DNA from: Mycteria americana
Taxonomy: Eukaryota > Chordata > Aves > Ciconiiformes > Ciconiidae
Direction: 5' to 3'
Assembly: GCF_035582795.1 (NCBI RefSeq)
Contig: NC_134367.1
Location: 114,414,062-114,478,061, forward strand
Length of the DNA stretch: 64,000 nt
Below are positions 29,501 to 41,500 of the stretch, in pieces (the stretch's first letter is position 1; each line of letters opens with the position of its first letter). Made by a program: the position numbers and the translations under genes. The notes beneath the pieces are model-generated. The model did not search any database, had not been told where the DNA came from, and was given only the letters and a program-made list of their open reading frames with translations.

Positions 29501-32500
29501 TTCCTTTTACCTTTATCTCAAAGCTCCGACATCGAGAGATGCTTCAACAAAACACACAGACAAAATGAGACCTGCTTACTAGTGGGGATTCTTGCATGGA
29601 GGAATTAACAAAGCTGTTTTCCTCCCAAATGACTCAAGGATGAAACTAAAACTCAAAAAGCACATCCTCTAAAACAGGATTTAAAAAAAAAAAAAAGTAA
29701 AAATCACATGATCTCAGTGCCCAACTAATCTTTCCTTGGTTTGTATTCTGAGCCATATCAGCAGACTCTGCTAAGGACCCAGTTCTAAATAAGCATGTGG
29801 ATAAAGATACTTGCATGTGCAAATGTTTGCTGGATTGGGTCCTAGTAAGTTTGTGCCCCTTGCCCAGGGCTCCTAAGGGCTGCAGTAACATTAATGCATA
29901 AGGGTTTGCTTCTTCATTTCACCTGGGCTGGGCCAGCACCAGGTTGGTGTACACCATTCCTGTTCCAGTTGGCAAATGCGGAGGACCTGCCTGCAGACAA
30001 GCAAAGGGGGGCAGTTTAGAGTGTATCAGCCTGATACACTGTGTGAACCATCCTGTTCTTCCTGCAAACTCTCTCCACATGCAGCAGACATGAAACAGGG
30101 CTTCAGCTTTGGTAGCGTTACCTGCTTAAGGTACCTGCCTCTTTTCTCTACCTGGCCTTGAGCTCCTGCTGCTCCCTCTTGTACATACTCAGCTCTTTGT
30201 GGAGCTGCACTGTGAACCTGACCACAGCTTTCAACGCTATCAAAACATCTGCTTTTAGCATGCAAATTCCCTTATCTGGGGCATGAAGCAGCCTCTGAGG
30301 CAGTGGTGCTTCAGCGAGTCAGAGACTGGACAGAAACACCTGAGGCTGGTGCCTTCTGCCGGGAGTTTGTTACCTTGCCTAATCACATTGCTGTTGCAGC
30401 CTCAGAGCATCTCCACAGCGTGTTAGGGCCAAGCAGTGCAGTTCAAGGCACAGAAGACTGCTTGGTAATTTGTGTGGACAGGCCCTAAATGAGGTGCAAG
30501 ACATAGAAGAGCTATGCCATAAATGTTAGTTTCAGCCTCAAATTGGCCATTGCAGATACATTCGGAACGTGGGATAACAAAATAGCAGAGTATGTTTTCC
30601 AGTAATGTTTATCAGTCTTGGTGAGATGCAAGACTTCATAAGGCACCACGCACAAATAAGCGGGTGAATTATTTTCTTGCTCGAGAGTAAGCTGGGTGGG
30701 GTAAGACGTGGGAGGAATCGATTGGCAATAGGGAGCCCTGTTAATTATCTCAAGGCTGCAATTGACTGTGAAGTGCCTTACAGCATGTCTGTACAGGAAC
30801 GCTACATTGCCCTGAGCACACTGGCGTCGATGAAATGGTGCCATCCCCTCAGCACGCAGTTATTCCTGTAGGAAGATGCTTAGCTCAGTATGGTTTACCA
30901 CTCTTCTGCTCGGGAGATGTTTCCCGTTAGGGCATGAAGGCACAAGATACCGTGAGAGACAACAAGGGGGAATCTTGCTTCACATCAGCTCATTTACGGT
31001 AACTACCTGCAAACTTGTTTCTGCCTTGTGAGAAACAAGAAGAGCTCCGACGGGAAGGATTTGGAGAGGTGGAGGAACTAAGGCCTGGGCTCACCCCACC
31101 CGGTGAAGTGACTAAAACTTAAAAATTCAGTCAATGAATTCAGTCATCACTATTAGAAGGCAACTGAGCGCACCGAAGATATAATTTACTGACAATAGCA
31201 TCCCCCAAGCACACGCTTCAGATGCCTAAACTTAGGTGGAATTACAGCTATTTCTCTGAACAACAGTGCTAGCTTAATGATGCCCTCCTAGCTGCATATC
31301 TCACCCCCTCCTCAGCTGGACCAGCCTGTTGTGAAGCTAAACCCTTCGCGTCCACAAAGACACTGTGCTTTATCTCCTGAAGTATCACCTCCTTGCTTAC
31401 CTCTCCTGCTAAAACAGAACCAAGGTGCAATAAATCATATAATCCCGGCCTCAGAAAATTTACACCACAGAAGAGATTTTGATTCCTGTTTGGAGACCGA
31501 TGGGAGTGTCAGCTTTCCGATTTAATGGTGAACAGTTCAGTCGGGTGGAACACACCCACGCTCCTTATGTTAAATAGAACAGGGTGAGTCCTGAAGAACT
31601 TAATGAAGGTGCAACGCAACTTGGCCAGAACTTCAAATGCATTATCAGAAGAGGAGAGACTATGACAAAGGGGTTCAGCCTCTGTTGGGATTGCAAGTGT
31701 CTCTCATGAGCTCCAAAACAGCTTGTGAAAGGGAAGGTATGCCACATTATCTCCCCCCAAATTGTACAACTTGGACAATGAGCAGCACCGAGAGCTCCCA
31801 TCCTGACTGCAGCATATGAGCACTGCTGAACTACAAACCCTGTTGAGTCACTATCTGCAAATCAAAACATAAAGCAAACAGTTACTTGGAATAAAGGTGT
31901 GTACTGTTTGTACTGGGCTTTTCTAAATTAGTCTGCCGCATTGTTTGCTGATCAGAAGCTGAACCATGCAGTAGATGAACATCACTATTATTATTGCAGA
32001 AGAACTCAAGACTACAGCCTCATAACTGCCCCCATAAAGGACAGCTGCTGTCCCAAAGAGCCTACAGTTCAAGAAATTACATGTAAAAATTGATAGCCAA
32101 GCTTTCCCATACCTTGCAAATACTGAGGCTTGAAGAAATAAAGGACATCACAGTGAAGCTTGCAGTTTTAAGTGCAATTCCCAAATTTCACTCCAACATA
32201 TACAGCTTATGGCTGCTAGGAAGAAACTTTCTCATGAAGCTAGTGAGCAGTAGATCTCTGGTATAAAACTGTTTACTTCAGCCCCTGATTCTGCAAAACG
32301 TTTCACTAGATGCTTAATTTTAGTAACTGACTACTCCTATTAGCATCAATGGTGTTACCCAAAACAACCTATTTAAGTGCTGTGCTAATTAGGGCCTAAT
32401 TGCCCAGTTCTAAATGATCTCAAAAGAGAAAGACACCAAACCTATGTCTCCATCTCAACTGCATTCCTATGACATCAGATAATGGTTTTCTAAGAACCGA

Positions 32501-35500
32501 GCCAGACACCAACTGAAGAAAAATTTGGCCCAAGAATACTTTTTTCTCAACAAAACCACTTCCTTCTTAGAAAACCAAGTGCTGAAGGAATCTTACCAGG
32601 CCAGAAGAATTCGTGGCACATGGAGTTTATAGTGGGGATGTGATTAGGGCGAACATAGCAGTAATCAACGGGTGCTTCTGGCTCAGCCTTCCAGTTGAGA
32701 TCATTCCTGTGTGGATACGCCCGGATTTCTGCCAGCAGCCTCAGTTTTGGGGGCTTTGTCTCATAATCGCGCCTGCCAGTAACATGAAAAGCAAACACAA
32801 AAGGCGAGTGAACAACACTAACTGCCACTGCAGCTGAATGGGTACTGCCCATGAAATATTTTCTGACATGCTCAACTTGGAACAAAAGAACAGGGTCTTC
32901 CATTCATGTGGGAAAACAGCACCCAGCTCAGCAAAAAACCCCTTGTGTCAGAGGCCAGGACACTTCCCGGATCCGCAGCACGCCAAGCCAACCTCTCCTT
33001 ACAGCAGGAGCAAGGAAATCACCGTTCTGACCCAAGAGCAGGTGCAACTTGCATTGAATGACTACGGTGATTCTCTCTCTGCCCTGCCCTCTCTTGGAGA
33101 TTCCCCTTCCCAATGGAGAGCCAGTTTAACTAGTCAGCTAAATAAAACACTATCCTTTCAGGGTTACCATAGTGTACTGGGTTGTATTTCAAGGACGAGT
33201 GAGGAGCACTGCCCAAGAAAGGTGTCCTCTCTGTGGGCTGTCAGTTCACAAGCCAAGAGCAAATTCAGCTTCTGACCATCTGTACCTGATGTAAGGTTTC
33301 AGGACACGGGATGTGTAAGGACTGACAATACTGTGGTCTGTCAGCAGGTCTTCTGAGCCTACCAGTCGATACAGAAACTTCGTTGTCTGCTGTCGATATC
33401 CCTTCATGGCAGGCAGCATTGTCTATATGTACAAAAAAATGGAGAATGTTTCAGGAAGATTAGTCAGTGACTTAACACAGGGGAATCATATCAACAGAGG
33501 GAGAATAAGGGCCTTTCAATCTGACAGGATGGACTGAACCCACAGCATAATGGTCCCACCTCAGAGGACTCTGCTGTGCACTCTCAGATTTAGCGCCCAA
33601 ACCTATGAGCCGCACGCATGACTCAGAAAAGCGCTGCAAGTGATCTCCCTCCTACATAGCATGAAAGAGCAACCGCCTATTTGGGTACTTCCAAGCCTCT
33701 GCCATCAGTGTTTGGGCAGGGCTGGAATACAAATACATAGACATTTGTGATGCTGACACTGATAGACAGCTGTGCTGTATGAGCACGTCCCAGGAAGAAA
33801 GGGGCTTGTGAGACCATTGGTGGGGACACAGCCCCAGGTCAAAATCAGTCTTGTTTACATAACCCTTTTCACTTTGGGAGTCAGGTAACCTCAAGGTGAC
33901 ACCGCTGCCTGCAGCAAAAGCTCTAAAATAACCACTGCCAAAAGCTCACTTAGATTTGGAAACACTCACCTGGTATCTGTCCAAGATCCTGAAGTCCTGG
34001 CTAGTAGTTCTGTATGTTGCTTGTCCTACTGGGGACCTGGAAACACCTCCTTCTTTGGCTCCATAAATCCCATCAACCAAGAGCAGTGCAGCATTCACAA
34101 CTTGGTCCAAGTCAAAAAGTGGCAGTCCTCTTTCCCTCTTGGCCTGCCTGACTATCAGCTTGCGCCTCAGTCTCCGTGCCTCTGGGGTCATGCTCATGGC
34201 ATTGGGACAAGCTTCCAGTCTCTTCAGCAGCAGCTTTTCCTCATAGATGCTAACAGAGGTATGCTTGGGAGCTCTGGGTTTAGCATCCTTCTCCAGCTGT
34301 GGCTTCCTCTTGTCTCGCCCCCTCACCTGCAGTGATGCGTTTGACTCTTCAGGATCTTCACTGTCACCTTCCATCCTTTCTGTTTTTTCTTCTTCACTCT
34401 CCACCTCTTGCTTGATCTGCTCAGCTGTTTTCACTTTTTTTCTGCTTGCTATCACAGTGCCAGCACCGGCTGTCCCACTGGGAGGGGGCACATACTCTAT
34501 TCCTGGGTCTATGACTCCATCTCCTTCCATCTCCTCATCATCTGTTCAACAGATCAAAATAATCCAGGAAAAAAATGTAAACATCAAAGCCCCATTTCAA
34601 AAAGGGTTGTTACAGGACTTTTCTGCTAAGGAGAAATAATGCAGGTTTACCCAACACACTCCATTTTCTATATACTTCTGGACCTCCTGATTTTGGACAG
34701 GAGACACTGTAAGGAGTCCAATTTCAGGACACAGAATCAACACTGCTCCTAAGGTGTCTTGCAGTTTGGCATCCGAAAACATGGCACTCCTGAGCTGCCA
34801 GCTCATGCTCTTTGACAAGTGTTAAATTGTTGAAAATTCCCAAAGACTGAGGATCAAATGGTCAAGCTGGCGAGCTATATCTTCAGCTAGCACACCCTGG
34901 AGAAGTTCTGTTTAAACTGAGGGAACAGTTAGGAGTCACAGAAGCACAGGTTTTGTCCCTCTACAGAACTTGACTATCCTTCCTTCCAACAAGAAGTGCT
35001 TTATTCTCAACTTCCCCAATTAGACTGAGGTCTGGCTCCTTAAGGAACTAAAAGCATTCAGCCTGCATCACTGCTTTGGAACGCGACTGAAATGTAACAT
35101 TTGTTAATTGGGATGTTTGAACTTAGACAACTACTGGAACATTACCATGAGAATGAAATTTCTCCCATTTAAGAAACAGTTGAGGCAAAATTAGAGTAGC
35201 TATCTAACAGTGTAATCTGTGTTGCAGTGAAATGCTTATGCTGAGTGGTGCAGCAGTTGCTAGGTTAAATCTTCTACCCGCTGTTTATTCAGGATCCCTC
35301 AGAAGACGATAATGGCAGTTCCTTCTGGCCTTAGAAGCTGGCAATACAACTATGGAAAACTAATCAAGATTTACACGCAACTAAGACAAACAGAATTTTA
35401 CCAGTTACTTTCCATCTTATCTTGAAAAGATCCTGCAGCTCATTGGAAGGGGTTTTTTTGTTTTGTTTTGTTTTTTGTTTTTTTAAACATCTTCCTTGAC

Positions 35501-38500
35501 AACTATGTACGGCTTATTGTTAAAGGAGAAACATGGCATCTCTTACCATGAAACAGAGCCTGTGGTGGCATGACATCTGGGATGAGATCTGCTTCCGAGA
35601 GAAGGCTGGGAGTAGCTGAATGCGAGGCTGGAGTGCCAGGAGCAGAGAAGTCCAGAGATGGGGAAGGAGAAGGGCTTGTCAGAGGAGTGCGATCTGAAGA
35701 GCTCAAGGAGGAGAAGTCAATCACCTCTCCTTTCTCAAGAACGATATCGGGACGACGGCCTCGACTGGTGAATTTAACGGGAGTAGAGGATGTACTCCGG
35801 TCCAGGAAGCCAGCTGCCTCCTTCTGGGCTCTCCGAATATCCTTGGCTTCCTGAGTGCGAGATCTCTTCTCCTTCAGCTCCATGGCCGATTCGACTGGAT
35901 TGCGGCTTACCCGCTTCCTGAGTCCTTCCACAGTAATGATAGGATCCAGAGGTGGCTTTGAAGCTGCTAAAGAAGTAGTTTGCTTATTCTAACAGACACT
36001 GAGCTCCTGCAGTCACTGGATACATACTATACAGTCAGAAAAACACATTGACTACAAATCTTGGAAGATGTATTTTCAAAATATACAAGAAATTCACTCT
36101 GGGATGTGTAGCCAATGCACCCCTAAAGCCTCATTTAAGCCCCAATTTTGCTCTTCTGCACAGAAGGGAGTTTGCATCTAGTGTGGACAAAACATAAAAA
36201 AACCCTCCCCAGGGTAAAGAGGAGCAGATAAATTGTAGATTTCAGCTACAAAAAACCTGAACAAATCTCAAAAGCCCTTAAATTGGTTGGCACAATGCAA
36301 AAAGGCAATAAAATATACAGGCTTCTCATACTACAGCATATGCAACATAGTCCTCTTAAATCAAGCATTACAGCAGAGCTAAACTACGAAAAAGAAAAAT
36401 CATGCCCTGTAACTGTCCATACACACAAACACATTGTTTTAAGTAAACTTTTCTCATGTTTTCCAGTTCTGTCAGCTCTGGCCCAGCTGGGAACCTACAC
36501 ACCACTGGGGAAAGAGTTACCTTTTGCCTTTAGTGCAGATGCAGACAACTTCTCTCCTTCGGGTTTCATTGTTGGGGGTTTATTATGAACCAGTTTCCAC
36601 CACCCCGGTTCTCCAAATTCCTGTGCCCCTGAGCGGAAAAACAAGGGGCTCCCCACAGAGAGACAGCCAGCGACTGTGCTCCACCATGTTGAGGTCTTTT
36701 TCCTGTGGTGGGAGAGGGGAAAACAAGTGTTAGGTCCCCACTTGCCAGCTGCGTATTCATCCTGAAACCTCCTCCCTCTGCCAAGACGGAAAGGGCAGAG
36801 TGCTTCTGCCACTGGCACTGATGCAGGGGGATGACGTACTCCCTACACCCCCATCCTCAAAGAGGCTAAAGATTAATTAATTTCTTCTCAAACAGAGTAC
36901 CACTCTGAAGGGTGAGCTACAATGTACTGGTGGGCTCTGATGCCCGCAGCACTGTGTACATACGCTCCATAAATGCCATGCAAATGCAGCACGGCGAGAC
37001 GCAATTTTTCTTTTGTCAATGAGCCGCCGTACACCGAGCCTACAGAGGAGAGGTCTACCCTGCCACTGGAACCCCCAGCTCTCAAATGCTGACATTGCTA
37101 CCTTCATTAACAAGTTGACGATACAAGAACGGGAACAGGATCCTAGCGATAGCTGTGTTGACCTGACATTGCAGAGTCATATTCCATTACTGAAGATGGC
37201 AAACAGGACTCTGGGTGTACAGGATGGGAGAGGCAAGGGAAAGGTAGTGATAAAGGTGTCACTTCACACAGAAGGAAAGACAAACTTAATTTAAATGCCT
37301 GCCTTGACTACTTTGGGATTTAATTTAGCAAAGCACGCTCCCAGAGCTACAGGACAGGATCCCTAAGGCTGAATTCACAAAGGGAGTTGGGATCTGACCA
37401 CTGTGCCCTCCATAGCTGCAGCCTTGTCAGGCACTGCAGAGAAGTAGAGTTAGGGGTCTGAGAAATAAATCACTAAGGACAACAGAGCTGCAAGGAAGCG
37501 GCAAGGTAACAGAGCATGTATGCAATATATACTGGAGCCCTCTCTCTGCTTGGGGATTTCTGCCATAAAACTTCTTCTGCAGCATGGAGAAGAGGATCCC
37601 TGCTAGTCAGTATACCAGTCAGCCACACTCACTGAACTATTTTTTGAAGCACATTTTTGGCCACTTGGAGGCAGGGAGCTGCATTTAAGCAGGGCAGTGT
37701 ACTCTACTGGGCATCTGAGCACTTTTTGTTCCTCTAAGAACTGGTCATGGGGCTAACTAAAATGTCGTTTAGGGAAGAAGTGAGAAGAAATAATAAAAAA
37801 TTGCCCCTGTAGCCAATAACTGAGGTACTCCCTTGACTACTGGAGAATCAGGTTCATGGTGTAGAGTCTAAACCCTTATTTGCACAGGATCTCGGGATTC
37901 CTTCTTGCCTTTACACACCTCCACTGGCAAAAACCTCGGTACTCAGGCTAGGCTTGGCCAAGCAGGTATTCGCTGCCATCTGAGTGTTGCCAATTACACT
38001 CCTTGGGGTACTGACCCTCAAATGTGGGGGATTAAACTCAAGTGCCCCAGATCAGAGTCCGGAGCGTTACAGTGAGTCTGGATAAGCTGTGCTTTAATAT
38101 ACCAAGGAAGTAAAGCATGGCACGCCTTGAACTGCTACACACATGGTTCAGCTGTCCCTGCTCCATCAATGACTTGTCCAGGCAAGTGGGGAGGCTACGA
38201 CTGAGGGCAGTAATCACTTCATCTGAATTTAATCAGAGCAAGGACTGCACAGTTCCCAGGGCTGGTCTGCAAAGGCAGCAGCAAACCCTGGGAGGTGATG
38301 GCTCCCTCAGCGAGGGACAATGGGCCATCAGCTGCCTTCCTGTCAGGGTCCCCGTTGTTTCCAGAGGGGACAAACGCTAACATTTCTGAGAACAGAGCAA
38401 GGAGGCACAGACAAGCAATGAAAGCAAAGCCAAAGAGCAAATCTGGTTAGGGTGAAAGGCCAGATCTTACAACAGGGAAACCCCTGGGGAAGAAAAGAAG

Positions 38501-41500
38501 CTGTGAAGTCAATCAAATCTACAACTTCAGAGGCTTGCTCAGTTCCTTTCCTGCCTCCGTAGCACATGCATTAACAGTGAGACTTGGGTTTGACAGCTTC
38601 AGCACACTCAGAAAAAACGTGCTGCTTGCCTATAGAGCACACAACTCATCGTGCCGCAATGGCTGTCCTTTACGAGAAGGGTTCTTACTCTGACAGCTTC
38701 TTTCTTTACACACACTGAAAAACATTTCAGTGGTTTGTAATGCCTACTACGTAAAAGCTATTTTATTAAGATCCAAAACAAGCTAACAGACAATGCACAA
38801 TTTTCCTTTTTTGGAGAACTGGCTCCATGCAAGCTTTATAGCCAAGTAACATGGTACTTTGCTGGACCTCTTTTTTTTTTTTTTTTCTTTAAATCCCAGT
38901 GACATCAGGACTAGCCTGTCCATTGTGTCTATCTGGAAATACTCAAAGGCTTTTCAGGTTCATACGCTACCTACGGGAAGATAAGAAATAACCCAAAATA
39001 TATGCATTTACATTGCTTTTGTGTGACATTCTCGGGGTTGTTTTTCCCCACCAAGAAATGCTTATTCTTTCTCAAGAGTACCTCTCATGCCTACATTCAC
39101 GTTCTCTATATTAAATCCTCCAATTTTCTCACTAGTGAGGCTCAACAGAGACATCACCAAATTAACCAGGATTCTTGTCCATCTGTATAACAGGTTTTAA
39201 TTCCTTTGGCTCACTAACCAGACCTTCAGGGAAACATCACGTCTTTACCTGTTCCCTAATAAGAAAGTCCAGTGTTTCTCAATAAAAGCACAAATATCTT
39301 CTTTCCATCTGAAGTACCCCTGACGGCCCGTTCCTTCCAGAGACAAATTGTACATTGCCAGCATGACAACCTGGAACAGAAAGCGTTGGATACAAGTGAA
39401 TCTTTTCTGTTTCATCTGCTGAACTGCCCCCCACAGCTGCCACACACACACAAATCTTTGCTCCCTCGTAAATATCTTGTTTTTGCAACATCTCATAGAC
39501 AACTTCTGCAATCCATCTTCCTGCTTTCATGCTGCCCATTCTCGTCTTTCTATTGTTAGATGCACATTCTCCCAGAGATTTCTCCATCCCAGGGGAATAA
39601 CAAGCTGCACAGTTATGCAGGTTTATGCTGAGATACAAGCGTTTGCAGCAGTTGTATAAATCAATTATATCACAGGGAGGATCTGAATGTAGTGTGGAGG
39701 TAGGGAAAAAGTCTTTCAAAAAAATGGTCACAAGTAATCCCACTATCTAATCCATCTAGTGACAATGGTCCTTCTAAATACTTACTGTTACATTGCAAAC
39801 TGAACAGACTGTAAACTCTCTGTAAAATTACGTGATATCTACTAATTGTTCTGGGTATACAAGAATTAAGTTTGTCTCCAGGCGATCTTCATTAAATACA
39901 ATCCATTTACAGCTCATTCACATGCTTCACAACCAAATTCAGTCTGACCTATTACATGCCTAAACTAAAGGGCAGGTTTGAAAAATATCACACCTCTTTA
40001 AGTAAATCCTAGGTGACCAACTGTTCATTACATTTACCCAATTCATTTGAATACAACTAAAATCAGCTGGGCTGGAACCATCTTTCAACAATCACACAGC
40101 CTCAGTTGGATATAACGTCCGATAGGGACTTATTCTTCAATGTCAGAGAAGTTTGAAATGTGTTTTTCTTAGGGAGATGGGTCTCTTCACAGTGGGCCAT
40201 AGCCTTCTGGAATGCATTGCTGAAGATGCCAAAATGAGGAAATACAGACAGCCGTAATGTCCCCTGTACCCTATTTCTGCCTCGCAACCCCTCTTAGCTT
40301 GATAACTATTTATCTAGGGTTTTGTGTTTTTTAAGTCAGGTGGGACGGTGTCTCAGGACTTCAAAAACAATTCTTTTTTTGACTGGCTAAAGATGAGGAT
40401 CTGTTGAGGCCGCATACTTTGAGAAAAATCCAGAAATCATTGTCCCCATTTTTCCTACTTCAGGGAGGTTGATTTGACCACTTCCCTCCATTTGATTTAC
40501 CCAGAAGCAGCAGCAGCAGCAGCTGCTGGAAGCCTAGGGAGATATTCTCTTCATTAGTCAACTTTCTTCCTCACCCGTTTTGATTTTGTCTGTCCCCTCC
40601 CCACGCCACTCTGAACAGACCTGGGTGTAATGCTAGCAGCCTTTGCTCTCCAGATCTGTAACCTGCTGAAACTCTGCCGCTCTGGTAACCGCAGACTGCT
40701 ACGCCAACCTTTTCTCCTGTGCAGCCCTGCACTGGGCACCATGAGAAAGCACTGTAGGAGTTACAACCGGTGTTTTAAATGGTCTATTATGAGACAACAC
40801 ACCACTACTGTCCCAAAGGATGCAAACAGATGTCTCGCACATACTGCCCGATGCTCAGCATGTGGAAACACTTAATGCTGAGCAACAGCTACTGCCTGAT
40901 CAAATTCATTTTATGCAGAGGCAGCCAGCACTACCTGCCTGCCCCTCCAGCACCCTGCTTAGAGCAAGATGATGTGCATCAGTCTACCCATACAGTGGTT
41001 GCTGTATAATGCAAACTATTTTGATTGCTCAGGTGTGCAAGTGACTGGAATAGCAAATTCCAGCAAGGACTGTTGCTAGTGAGTAAGCAGCCAGGTTGGA
41101 GCTTTGCATTCAGGGAGCTGGCAAGCTTTCTGTTTGTATGTTGCCACCTCACAAGTTTTACATTTGCTCATATACACAAAAAAATGTTCATGCCTAGCAG
41201 CCAAATTGCATTAATTTTGCTTTTCCAAACCTGCCTGAAGCCATGAATTCATGAGTAAAATGAGGAGAAGGAAAAAAAAAAAAAAAGAGGAATGTGGTTT
41301 GTACGATTATCTTTCAATTTACCTGCCAAATAGCCAAGTTCTAATATGCAGGCAATCCTTAGCTAATTAATTTCTGAAGTTCATGCATATGTTTCTTTGT
41401 TACCTGTACCTGATCCTCCCTTTCTAGGTAGCATATACACAACAAACAACAATTTTTAGAAAGTCCTGTGGTTGTTCTGCTGGCACAAACGTTTTACTTA